A program made the position numbers and the translations under genes. The notes below the pieces were generated by a model. It had not been told where the DNA came from and made no database searches. It saw nothing but the letters and a program-made list of their open reading frames with translations. DNA of 64,000 bases, from positions 62,001 through 126,000 of the forward strand of contig NZ_JADMVE010000008.1 of the NCBI RefSeq assembly GCF_015547515.1. Reading direction: 5' to 3'. The stretch's first letter is position 1. Each line of letters starts with the position of its first letter. Shown in pieces: positions 41,284 to 49,034 of this stretch. The stretch is from Eubacterium sp. 1001713B170207_170306_E7. Lineage in GTDB: Bacteria > Bacillota > Clostridia > Eubacteriales > Eubacteriaceae.

Positions 41284-42081
41284 ATGAAACCCAAAAAAAT
41301 CAATAGATTATTTGTTTATGAATTGTTTATGTCAATACTTGCAATTATTGCTGTCATCTTAGCAGTTTTAGACATTACTGAGGTAATGACTCTGTCTGAA
41401 CATCTATATTTAGCTATTACAGATTTTATTATTTTAATCATTTTTTGGATTGATTACATTGTTCGCCTCATCACTTCAGATAGCAAAAAACAATTCTTCA
41501 AAGAAAATATTTTTGATTTAATCGCTATTTTGCCTTTTTCTTCTTTATTGAGGGCTTTTAGATTTGCAAGATTATTTCGCATCATGAAGCTTTCAAAAGC
41601 TTTAAAGGCAACGCGATTGCTGAAGTTCTCTCTTTTTTTTAAACGAATAGAAAGAACTTTTAACCAATTTTTTAAGACGAATGCTTTTGGATACATGATG
41701 CTTGTTACTTTGTTTTTGCTCATCTTTTCTTCATGCACCATTTATATTTTCGAGCATGGCAACAGTATAAATAACTTTGGTGATGCACTTTGGTTTTCAC
41801 TTGTAACAATGACTACTGTAGGTTATGGTGACATCTCACCAATAACAAATACCGGTCGGGTTGTTGCTTCATTACTCATGATTTTTGGAATAGGATTAAT
41901 TGGTTTTGTTACTAGTACAGTTACTCAGTTCATTGTTGAACGACAATCCAAACATAATCAGAAAGAAAGCAAAGTAATTGTCGAACAAATTCTTGATCTT
42001 AGCACTTTAGATTACCAAGATTTTGAGAAAGTCAAAAGCTATGCAGATTTCCTCATTGAAAAGTCAAAGGAAAAGCTATAA
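41284..42081 (+). CDS. Voltage-sensor-type potassium channel in the lysogeny module
   Basis: 265 residues, six membrane segments. S4 has a positive residue at every third position (R90, R93, R96, R99, K102, K105), as in voltage sensors. The pore carries the selectivity filter TVGYGD at 178-183, followed by S6 and a short cytoplasmic helix. It forms tetrameric K+ channels in the membrane. It lies 73 bases after the repressor with a TATAAT box (41248-41253), so it is likely expressed in the lysogen. It is not part of any known phage function and looks like a lysogenic-conversion gene. Confidence 0.88.
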   Translation: MKPKKINRLFVYELFMSILAIIAVILAVLDITEVMTLSEHLYLAITDFIILIIFWIDYIVRLITSDSKKQFFKENIFDLIAILPFSSLLRAFRFARLFRIMKLSKALKATRLLKFSLFFKRIERTFNQFFKTNAFGYMMLVTLFLLIFSSCTIYIFEHGNSINNFGDALWFSLVTMTTVGYGDISPITNTGRVVASLLMIFGIGLIGFVTSTVTQFIVERQSKHNQKESKVIVEQILDLSTLDYQDFEKVKSYADFLIEKSKEKL

Positions 42082-42142
42082 AAGCCTGTATCTTTAGAGA
42101 CAATATTATACAGGATTCTATTGGTGGAAAGGAGTAAGAACT

Positions 42143-42685
42143 ATGCCTTTACTCAAAGAAAAAGAAACGTTTAAAAAAATGACATTGGAAGAGTTCGACG
42201 CGTTGCCAGCCGATGAACGCACCACCTATGAGCTGGTTGATCATATGGTCTTGATGTCGCCAAGGCCATCGCTGCCTCATCAACGCGCTCAATTTAAACT
42301 ACTGGCCATGTTAGACACCTTTTTATCTGGCCACAAATGCCAGGCATACGGTGAAATTGAAGTTAAAATGCGCGATGATATTTTTATTCCAGATATCAGC
42401 GTTGTCTGTGATCCGAGTCAATATAAAAAAAATCGCTATGATGGTGCCCCGGCAATTGTAGTTGAAATTCTCAGCCCTGGTACAGCACGCATTGATCTTT
42501 TTACGAAGCTGAATAAATATCAGATGTCCGGTGTCAAGGAATACTGGATCATCAGCCTTAAAGGGAAACTGGTCACGGTCCATAATTTTGAAAAAGAAAC
42601 GGTTACAGAATATACGCTGGAAGATATTTTAAACTCTGAAACCTTTGAAGGTTTAAAAATTCCACTTACTAAAATTTTTGAATAA
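42143..42685 (+). CDS. Uma2-family PD-(D/E)XK nuclease
   Basis: 180 residues. The Uma2 layout is complete: YELVDHMVLMSP (N-terminal), PD at residues 83-84 (IPDISVVCD), E108 (IVVEILSP) and K122 (TKLNKYQ), with C-terminal KEYWIIS. The family has the restriction-endonuclease fold, but its substrates are largely unknown. It follows the channel gene by 61 bases with its own AAAGGAG and no terminator between, so the two are probably co-transcribed. A role in defence or recombination is inferred. Confidence 0.8.
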   Translation: MPLLKEKETFKKMTLEEFDALPADERTTYELVDHMVLMSPRPSLPHQRAQFKLLAMLDTFLSGHKCQAYGEIEVKMRDDIFIPDISVVCDPSQYKKNRYDGAPAIVVEILSPGTARIDLFTKLNKYQMSGVKEYWIISLKGKLVTVHNFEKETVTEYTLEDILNSETFEGLKIPLTKIFE

Positions 42686-42699
42686 CTTACTGAAATAAA

Positions 42700-42835
42700 A
42701 AAGCGCCCCACCGTTTGTGACGGCAGGACGCATGATAGTTAGCAAACCGGGTATGGCCTGATATAACTATCCCTAAGCAAGATCATTATATCAGACCTGC
42801 CCTGATTTTACAATAAATCAGGGCTCTTTTGTGTC
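42700..42835 (+). terminator. Structured noncoding region ending in a terminator
   Basis: Contains CTGATATAA/TTATATCAG (about 42759-42795, 9 bp) and an imperfect GCG...CCG/CGG...CGC hairpin near 42702-42730. It ends in CCCTGATTTTA-CAA-TAAATCAGGG (about 42800-42823) followed by CTCTTTTG. The last hairpin is a clear terminator for the channel/Uma2 unit; the earlier hairpins may regulate integrase expression. Confidence 0.55.
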
Positions 42836-42870
42836 CAAAATTGTCCTACACAACGAAAGGAATGATATGA

Positions 42871-44133
42871 ATGAAATATGATAAAGTAAAAAGAAACGGA
42901 CGGGAGTATTTTAGGTATCGCCATTGGGATGGTGTTATGCGAAAATATGATAAAACAATCTACGCTTTGAAGTATAAGGATCTAAAAGAAAAGGTTGAAG
43001 CATACGAAAATCAAATATCTTTAGGTGTCGCTGATAACAATACTCTATTTTCTGATTTTTGCTATGATTGGCTGATGAATGTGCACCTTGTGGATAAAAA
43101 GCCCACCACTGCAAGCCGGTATGTATCCATCCACAAAAATTATATTAAACCGGCACGCGTTGGAAAAATCAAATTAAAGGATCTGAAACCTGCTGACCTG
43201 CAAAAATGGTACAACATACTTTATGAAGAAAAGTCTATTGAAAAAGATCCAAACAAGGCTTTCAACATCGTTCACAATCTACATAAGGTTGTTTCCCCAT
43301 GCATCCGATATGCCTTTAAAAGCGGCTGTATCGTGCGAAATATTGCGGAACTTGTCATTATCCCTAAAAGCCGAAAAAAAGCCGATAATACCCCAAAGCA
43401 CAGCAAAGTTCACCCTCTCACCTTTGATGAACAAAAAAGCTTTATTGCTGCTTGTGCAGGTAATTATTATGAAGCGCTTTTTAATACTGCTTTAGATACT
43501 GGCGCCCGTCAAGGTGAGCTTTTTGCACTAACTTGGGGGGATATCAACTTTGAACAAAATTTTATTGACATCAACAAAACATACAGCTATGTTCAAAATC
43601 CGCAAACGGGTATTTTTGAAGGTCAGACGACCGATCCCAAAACAGAAACCTCCGCAAGAACCATTCCCATCCCAATGCGCACACGTGAAATTCTTCTCAA
43701 ACACAAAACTGCTCAAAAGAAAGCGCTCCTTCCGACGGGCCTTATCCAAGATAATGAAACTCTTGTTTTTTGCACACCAGTCGGCACACATCTGGACAGT
43801 TCCAATGTGCTTAAGCGGCTGAAAGTTGTCTATGAAAAAGCCGGCATTAAGGATAAAGTATTCCATGATCTGCGTCATACTTACGCCACACGCTTATTTG
43901 AATTAGGTGAAGCCCCAAAGACGGTGCAAGTGCTTTTAGGTCACTCTGATGTCAATGTTACTCTTGGAACTTATACCCATGTTCTGGAAGTTATAAAGAA
44001 AAAAACAGCTTCAAAGATTGATGATCTTTATAAAAAAATGCCTGAAGAAAATACTTCTGAAATTCCTGATTTAAACTCTATCGGACAACTTTCGGACAAT
44101 CTTGTAATATTCCCAAAAGCATCCCATTTCTAA
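42871..44133 (+). CDS. int: Prophage tyrosine integrase
   Basis: 420 residues. The arm-binding (1-55) and core-binding (about 58-150) domains precede the catalytic domain with R213 (GARQGELFAL), H332 and R335 (HDLRHTYATR), H358 (LLGHSDV) and Y368. All are present, so it should be active. It ends 42 bases before the att core and targets the same tRNA 3' end as the integrase at 6910, with which it shares much sequence in the catalytic domain. Confidence 0.93.
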   Translation: MKYDKVKRNGREYFRYRHWDGVMRKYDKTIYALKYKDLKEKVEAYENQISLGVADNNTLFSDFCYDWLMNVHLVDKKPTTASRYVSIHKNYIKPARVGKIKLKDLKPADLQKWYNILYEEKSIEKDPNKAFNIVHNLHKVVSPCIRYAFKSGCIVRNIAELVIIPKSRKKADNTPKHSKVHPLTFDEQKSFIAACAGNYYEALFNTALDTGARQGELFALTWGDINFEQNFIDINKTYSYVQNPQTGIFEGQTTDPKTETSARTIPIPMRTREILLKHKTAQKKALLPTGLIQDNETLVFCTPVGTHLDSSNVLKRLKVVYEKAGIKDKVFHDLRHTYATRLFELGEAPKTVQVLLGHSDVNVTLGTYTHVLEVIKKKTASKIDDLYKKMPEENTSEIPDLNSIGQLSDNLVIFPKASHF

Positions 44134-44135
44134 AC

Positions 44136-44162
44136 AATAAAAAAACGGCTGATTAAGCCGTT
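44136..44162 (-). terminator. tRNA-Val terminator supplied by the prophage
   Basis: AACGGCT-GATTA-AGCCGTT followed by seven T on the minus strand, 14 bases beyond the tRNA 3' end. Nearly identical to the displaced native terminator at 741-775. Confidence 0.65.
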
Positions 44163-44175
44163 CGATGTCAATTAA

Positions 44176-44213
44176 TGGTGATCCCGATTGGGCTTGAACC
44201 AACGACCTCTACC
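44176..44213 (-). repeat. Right attachment site within the tRNA gene (att core copy 3)
   Basis: The tRNA-proximal copy of the 38-bp repeat; it is the right end of the prophage. Confidence 0.88.
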
Positions 44214-44251
44214 ATGTCAAGGTAGCGCTCTTCCAGCTGAGCTACGGGATC
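44176..44251 (-). tRNA. tRNA-Val (anticodon GAC)
   Basis: 76 nt with encoded CCA. Acceptor stem GATCCCG/CGGGATC, D arm GCTC/GAGC, anticodon stem CTACC/GGTAG with loop TTGACAT (anticodon GAC), and T arm GTTGG-TTCAAGC-CCAAT. All stems pair. Its 3' 38 bases are the att core of both integrated elements, so integration leaves this gene intact. Confidence 0.95.
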
Positions 44252-44270
44252 ACTTTTTGAATGCTTGTCT

Positions 44271-44299
44271 ATTATAACGAATTCCCGAGGATTTGTAAA
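44271..44299 (-). promoter_or_regulatory. tRNA-Val promoter
   Basis: Minus strand TTTACA (44299-44294), 17-bp spacer, TATAAT (44276-44271), about 20 bases before the tRNA 5' end. Confidence 0.75.
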
Positions 44300-44307
44300 G
44301 TCTTTTT

Positions 44308-44691
44308 TTACTCTGCGGCTGAATTTTCCGGCGGAGCTGGGGTTTCGGGTGATTCCGGGGTGGGATCGGGGGTAGGTGTCGGGGTGACGGTCTGGTCCTC
44401 TGACCCGGTGGATTCCGGAGTGGGCTCAGGTTCCGGGTCTGGGGTCGCTTCGGCGGCAGGCGTGGCGGCCGGGGTATCGGACGGCTGGGCCTCGGCAGAA
44501 GCGGCGGCGGGCTGGGCCTCGTTGGCTGCTGGTGTTGGTGTTGGATTCCAGACGCCTGTCTGGGCGGTGAAGGTGACCTCGGCAGTGAGGGTATCCCAGG
44601 CGCCGTAGGCAGGCTGAATCAGGCTGAAGAAAATCAGCCATGCGATCAAGCTGTTTATGATTTTCCATTTTCTGGTCATGTGAAGCACCAC
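44308..44691 (-). CDS. Secreted Pro/Thr/Glu-rich protein, probable SipW-type substrate
   Basis: 127 residues. An N-terminal membrane-type signal (SLIAWLIFFSLIQPAYG) ends in AWDTL, the same AWDTL found after the signal peptide of the TasA-like protein at 45685. The rest is low-complexity (PTPTP, PEPEPTPE) and likely a flexible extracellular tail. It is the third gene after the TasA-like protein and SipW. A third fibre component or anchor is plausible but unproven. Confidence 0.6.
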   Translation of the reverse strand: MVLHMTRKWKIINSLIAWLIFFSLIQPAYGAWDTLTAEVTFTAQTGVWNPTPTPAANEAQPAAASAEAQPSDTPAATPAAEATPDPEPEPTPESTGSEDQTVTPTPTPDPTPESPETPAPPENSAAE

Positions 44692-44844
44692 CCTTTTTCA
44701 AGTGGAAGGTTGAAGGTGGAAGGTGACGATGCAAACGGCGCTTTGCTGGTTTGCCCGGTCAGGGCACCTCCTGTTCAATCTTCGATTTTTATTATAACAC
44801 TTTTTCCTTTTTCCCGCTTTAATTTCTTAATTTAAAATAGTATC

Positions 44845-45570
44845 TTAGCCCTTTATTTCGTCCATAGACGGCCGTTTAAGGGGCGGGGCCGACGCAGATC
44901 TATGTCTTGGGGTTTCCCCCCGCAGATAGCGGCCTTTCGGCGGTTTGACATCCCTGGTTTTAACCCGGTGCCTGGGCTTCATGAGATCCTGCTCATCCTC
45001 GGGATACTTACCCGACAGCCATTTTTTGACCATGTGCTCCAGCATAAGGATAAAGCCCCAGAGCAGAAACATGGTGACCGCAGCCGGGCTTTGGAGAAAC
45101 AGGGCGATACGGCCAAGATACGGGATATGAAAAGCATAAGTGCCAACAATGTCCTCCCGATGGATTTCAAATTCATCGTACTGGCCTTCCTGATAGCCCT
45201 CCCCTTGGGTCATATAACGGTCATAACCGTCGCTGGTATCAATGTAACGGAAATAGTGAGTGACAAAGACCTGCTGACCCTGAAGCTCCGCCTTAAAGGT
45301 GATGGGCGTGTTTTCCGGGATCGGGTCATCCTCATCGATGGCATGGTCGATGACCAGCGAGCCGACCGGCAAGGTGGGGACCATGCTGTTGGTTAGGATA
45401 ACGTAGGGTTTGTAGCCGAAGAATTTAGGGGCGTCATGAGGATTTATTTTCGTAAACACAACATAGAATAAGGCGAAAATGAAAAACAAACACAAAATAA
45501 TACTCCATAAAATTCTTACGCTCTTTATAAAAATATATGTCTTTTTTTTACAATTTAGATTTCTTCTCAT
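44845..45570 (-). CDS. sipW: SipW-type signal peptidase I
   Basis: 241 residues from ATG 45570; the longer frame would start at a GTG inside a terminator hairpin. One N-terminal membrane span (ILWSIILCLFFIFALFYVV), catalytic serine in TNSMVPTLPVGSL, and histidine in FVTHYFRYID where bacterial-type enzymes have lysine. This Ser/His pair marks the archaeal/ER-like SipW class. A second span (about FLLWGFILMLEHMV) and a long basic cytoplasmic tail follow. SipW enzymes process TasA-type fibre proteins, and one lies just upstream. Confidence 0.82.
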   Translation of the reverse strand: MRRNLNCKKKTYIFIKSVRILWSIILCLFFIFALFYVVFTKINPHDAPKFFGYKPYVILTNSMVPTLPVGSLVIDHAIDEDDPIPENTPITFKAELQGQQVFVTHYFRYIDTSDGYDRYMTQGEGYQEGQYDEFEIHREDIVGTYAFHIPYLGRIALFLQSPAAVTMFLLWGFILMLEHMVKKWLSGKYPEDEQDLMKPRHRVKTRDVKPPKGRYLRGETPRHRSASAPPLKRPSMDEIKG

Positions 45571-45601
45571 GATTTTCTTTTTTATGTTAATGTTCTTGAA
45601 A

Positions 45602-45637
45602 GACAAAAATAGCGGTGAACTACAAATATCCACCGCT
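45602..45637 (-). terminator. Terminator between the TasA-like and SipW genes
   Basis: AGCGGTG/CACCGCT hairpin (45611-45617 with 45631-45637) followed by ATTTTTGTC on the minus strand. Partial termination here would make far more fibre protein than peptidase. Confidence 0.65.
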
Positions 45638-45684
45638 AACTAAACACATAATCCAAACAATCACTTGTTTTTATTATTCAAGAA

Positions 45685-46257
45685 TCACGAAACAGTGTCA
45701 TTTACAGTTTCTAATTCAACTTTTACATTTCTTGTTAAGCCTTCTTCATCAGCATTCGCAATACCATCATTGTTATCTAGAAATTCAACAAACACATGGT
45801 AAGTAGCTGGCGTATCACTTAATGTCAGTTCACCATTAACAACGATAGGATCTCCAGTAGCACTTCCACTGCTATCAGCCTTTAAATATACTTTATACAC
45901 ATTATTTGCAGTAGAAAATGTATCTTCATTATACACACCAGCTGTATTTACTTTCGTTTTTAATGTTAAATTTGGTTTATCAGTTGCTCCAGCCAAACTC
46001 GCCGTAAAAGTGCCAACTTCTAAACTATCTGTTTCTGTTCCAGTATCTTTTAATGCATTTTTAGGAACTAACTTTAACGGATTTGTAGCCTTCGTTGCAT
46101 CATTCACAGTTAATGTAACTGCTTTACCTGCTTCCACAGTTAATCCATTTCCAACATCTCCCTTTAACGTATCCCATGCCGCAAACGATCCAACAGCCAC
46201 AGCCAACATTGCCACTGTCGTAATTCCACTAATCCATAACGAAGCTTTCTTTTTCAT
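45685..46257 (-). CDS. TasA/camelysin-like secreted fibre protein
   Basis: 190 residues after AGGAGG. SipW-type signal peptide: MKKKASLWISG, a hydrophobic core, then VGSFAAWDTLKGDV. The mature part is Thr/Asn-rich beta structure (GLTVEAGKAVTLTVNDA), as in the TasA/camelysin family of extracellular fibres and metalloprotease-like proteins. With the adjacent SipW it forms a probable biofilm-matrix module. Similarity is by signal type, size and context; family-level certainty is moderate. Confidence 0.7.
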   Translation of the reverse strand: MKKKASLWISGITTVAMLAVAVGSFAAWDTLKGDVGNGLTVEAGKAVTLTVNDATKATNPLKLVPKNALKDTGTETDSLEVGTFTASLAGATDKPNLTLKTKVNTAGVYNEDTFSTANNVYKVYLKADSSGSATGDPIVVNGELTLSDTPATYHVFVEFLDNNDGIANADEEGLTRNVKVELETVNDTVS

Positions 46258-46705
46258 CTTGTAAATCCTCCTGTATTATCCATACATCTAAATTTTTTAA
46301 TCATTGCTGCCTCTTAACAATGACCTGTTCTTAACGATGGATTAATTATACAATTGGAAACGCTACACTTCCGCTACTCCTTAAGTTAGTTGACAGTGGA
46401 TAGTTGATAGTGGATAGTTTTGGTGCAAATTTTTCTTTGAAAAACTTGATTGAAGATTGCAGCCATTGGCCGCAATACGAACGACAATCGCTTAAAAAAT
46501 AAAATTAAGGAACGAGCGCAGCGATGTTCCGTCACACCGGCTCTGTTTCGACGTCGGATCAAACAACAACCTGAGCTGTCCGCGGATTAAAGAACGCCTG
46601 GGTCGATTTCAAAATGCACACCGCAGGTGTCGCATTTTGCATGAGAGAAGGCGTTTTTAATCCGCGGACAGCGCCAATTCTCCTCTACCTCTCCCCCTCG
46701 TCCCT
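46258..46705. other. Intergenic region with a long structured inverted repeat
   Basis: No gene. It holds the leader of the TasA-like gene (TATAAT near 46347 on the minus strand), a tandem GTGGATAGTT repeat near 46395-46418, and the 98-nt inverted repeat described separately at 46575-46672. Confidence 0.5.
46575..46672. repeat. 98-nt imperfect palindrome, MITE-like or structured RNA
   Basis: Outer arms GCTGTCCGCGGATTAAAGA... and its partner ending TTAATCCGCGGACAGC pair over about 23 bp with one bulge. Inner arms CAAAATGC/GCATTTTG and ACACC/GGTGT close on a GCA loop. It lies downstream of the response-regulator operon. Confidence 0.55.
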
Positions 46706-47524
46706 CTACTCTTTCCCCTGCTTTTCCACCATCTCCTGGATCTCCCAGATCTCGGGCACGCGCTCCTCGGCCCAGGAATACTCAAACAGGTACTCGCCGG
46801 TAAAAGGGGATTTCGGCAGGATTTCGCCCTCAAGCAGCTTGTAGTAGTCGCAGTAAACCTTATCCCGCTCGATATAGCACAAGCCGCGCCGCGTCTGGAA
46901 AATACCCGGCGCGCCCGCCTCCTCAAAGGTGTGGGTGGCAATCATGACCGCCTTGCGGTAAAGCTTTTTGGTCTTTTCGTCATAGAGCCGGTCCTCCCAC
47001 AGCTTGTCGATGGCCTCCTCCATGGTGACCACACCGCCCCGGTGATCCACGCACAGAGCCACCAGCTCCTTGGCCTTCTGGCTCTTAAAGATGAGCAGCT
47101 CCCCCTTGACAAAGACGTCGAACCGGCCAAAGGTGCGGAAAACCACATCATTCTGGGGCTTTTGAGACTTGGTCCGGCTGACCTTGTCGATGACCGCCTG
47201 CACCCGCTCAGCCGTAAAGGGCTTGAGGATGTAGCCCGACGCCTCCACGTCAAAGGCCTGCTGGGCGTAATTGTTGTAGCCCGTCACAAAAACCGTGCGG
47301 ATGTCGGGCGCGGCGTCTTTCAGGTAACCGGCCAGCTCGATGCCTGTGAAGCCGGGCATCTCAATGTCCAGAAACGCCAGGTCCACCTGATTGCATCTGA
47401 CAAAATTCAGGGCGTCGGCCGTGTTCTCAAAGGTGCCCACAACCTCCACCCCCGCCATGTCCTCCAATACATATTCCAGCGCCTCGATGGCAAAGCTCTC
47501 GTCGTCTACGATGATCACTTTCAT
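46706..47524 (-). CDS. Response regulator with SARP/OmpR-like output domain
   Basis: 272 residues. Receiver domain 1-120 with acidic pocket DD (7-8), phospho-acceptor D53 (FLDIEMPGF) and K102 (ILKPF). The output (about 130-270) is a winged helix followed by a helical BTAD-like part (FRTFGRFDVFVKGELL). This is the layout of the LytS-paired regulators of clostridia. It is ten bases downstream of the kinase gene, so the pair should act together. Confidence 0.8.
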   Translation of the reverse strand: MKVIIVDDESFAIEALEYVLEDMAGVEVVGTFENTADALNFVRCNQVDLAFLDIEMPGFTGIELAGYLKDAAPDIRTVFVTGYNNYAQQAFDVEASGYILKPFTAERVQAVIDKVSRTKSQKPQNDVVFRTFGRFDVFVKGELLIFKSQKAKELVALCVDHRGGVVTMEEAIDKLWEDRLYDEKTKKLYRKAVMIATHTFEEAGAPGIFQTRRGLCYIERDKVYCDYYKLLEGEILPKSPFTGEYLFEYSWAEERVPEIWEIQEMVEKQGKE

Positions 47525-47533
47525 GTCTGTCTC

Positions 47534-49033
47534 CTATTCTTTCCTGGGAATCCTCACACGCTGTACAGTGCCCTGGCCGGGCACGCTTTCAATCATCAGC
47601 TCCGCGCCCAGCATATGCGTCAGCTGGAAACGGGCGTTGTAAATGCCGCCGTCCTTTTTATCCCGCAGGCTTTCAGGATCAAAGCCCACGCCGTCGTCGG
47701 TGATGGTGACCTCATAGCAATCTGGCAGCTCCCGGGTGGACAGGGTGACTGTGCCGCCCTCGGGCTTCCGGCATACACCGTGCTTGACCGCATTCTCCAC
47801 CAGGGGCTGGATGCATAAGGGCGGCACCGTGAAATCCGAGGCCTCGATGTCGTATACGGCGTCAAAACGGTTTTTAAACCGGATTTTTTCAATGTCCACA
47901 TAGCACTGGACCGGCACCAGGGCTTTGTCGAAGGGGACGGGCTGGTTGATCTTGACAAAGTCGAGGTTTGAGCGCAGATAGTTGGAAAAGGTAAAGATCA
48001 CTTTGTCGGCCAGCCGGGTATCCCGCCGGGCCAGCACCTGGATGGCCTGGAGGGTGTTGAACATAAAATGGGGCTGGAGCTGGCTCACCATCATGTCGGC
48101 GCTTTTCTGCTCCATCTCCTTGTACAGGTTGGCCAGACGGGTGGCCTCCTGCTGGCGGACCTCGATAACCCGCTGATAGTAGATATAAATCATACACATG
48201 AGTAACAGGCACAGGGTGGCCGGGTACAGCATGTACATGTCAGCCGTGGCCCAGCCGGACAGGTACATGGTGTCGGCAAACAGGCCGGTGAAGATGGCCG
48301 CGTAGCCCACGAGGGCAGGCCGGATATGCGGGGTTTTCGCCTTGACCAGACGGTACAGCCGGTAGTACATGTAGGCCAGAGGATAATAAAGCCCCAGGCG
48401 GATGTGCTGCTCCAGGTACAGGGTCTGGCTGTTTTTGGACACGATGGCAATGGCGGCCAGCACAGCGGCGTAATAGGCGGCCAGAATGGCCACGCGCGCT
48501 GGCCGGATCCGGCCAGCGGTCTGTTCCTCGACGGTCAGGCACAGCAGAAAACAGGCGTCCAGGGTCGCGCCGTAAAAGATGATGGCCAGGGTGGTGTTAA
48601 AAGGGCCGCCGAACAGGGCCTCGACGGTGACAGCGATATCCACGCTGAACATGCGCACGATCAGGAACACCACGGCCCCCAGTATCAGGTTTGAATAATT
48701 TTTGACCCGGCTGATCAAAATCACCAGCAGATAAACCAGGCTGAATACCAGCACGCCTGTGCTGAGAACGGAGATGGAAAAAATCTGCAGCGGTGAATAG
48801 CTGACATTGTTCTTGAGATTGGTAAAAACAGAGGTAATGTAAACGCCGGAGGGCAGAGCGTCCACGCTCTGGTCCCCGAGACTCATGGAGAGCTCGGTAT
48901 GGATCCGGGCGTTCTGTACCTGACCGCTGACCAGGCCATGCAGGCCCATGCCGGCGATCAGGATGAGCACGACGGCCAGGCAGGCAAAATAAACGGTCTT
49001 TTCGCTTGGTTTTCGGATGGGTTTTGATGACAT
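47534..49033 (-). CDS. LytS/YesM-type sensor histidine kinase
   Basis: 499 residues from ATG 49033. One N-terminal span and an extracytoplasmic loop (about 35-75) are followed by six or seven membrane segments and a coiled linker. The His_kinase domain carries the phospho-acceptor in SQLQPHFMFNTL. The ATPase has PLVENAVKHG (N box) and DDGVGFD (G1). The ligand is unknown. Its gene follows the EAL-protein gene with only a few bases of overlap. Confidence 0.82.
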   Translation of the reverse strand: MSSKPIRKPSEKTVYFACLAVVLILIAGMGLHGLVSGQVQNARIHTELSMSLGDQSVDALPSGVYITSVFTNLKNNVSYSPLQIFSISVLSTGVLVFSLVYLLVILISRVKNYSNLILGAVVFLIVRMFSVDIAVTVEALFGGPFNTTLAIIFYGATLDACFLLCLTVEEQTAGRIRPARVAILAAYYAAVLAAIAIVSKNSQTLYLEQHIRLGLYYPLAYMYYRLYRLVKAKTPHIRPALVGYAAIFTGLFADTMYLSGWATADMYMLYPATLCLLLMCMIYIYYQRVIEVRQQEATRLANLYKEMEQKSADMMVSQLQPHFMFNTLQAIQVLARRDTRLADKVIFTFSNYLRSNLDFVKINQPVPFDKALVPVQCYVDIEKIRFKNRFDAVYDIEASDFTVPPLCIQPLVENAVKHGVCRKPEGGTVTLSTRELPDCYEVTITDDGVGFDPESLRDKKDGGIYNARFQLTHMLGAELMIESVPGQGTVQRVRIPRKE

Positions 49034-49034
49034 A

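Larger units (their letters stand above)
8147..44213. mobile_element. Siphovirus-type prophage integrated in tRNA-Val(GAC)
   Basis: About 36 kb between tRNA 3'-end repeats. It holds a complete HK97-fold head module, long flexible tail module, lysis genes, replication and regulatory genes, a LexA-like CI repressor and an integrase next to the intact tRNA. No disrupted essential structural gene was seen, so it may be inducible. Most genes run leftward; the lysogeny module and one small cassette run rightward. Confidence 0.92.

Noticed and set aside
44261-44608. Rightward Gly/Val/Ser-rich frame
   Set aside because: Mirror of the Pro/Thr-rich tail of the minus-strand secreted protein; low complexity only.
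46931-47818. Rightward frames of 295 and similar lengths opposite the kinase/regulator genes
   Set aside because: Shadows of well-supported minus-strand genes with conserved catalytic motifs.
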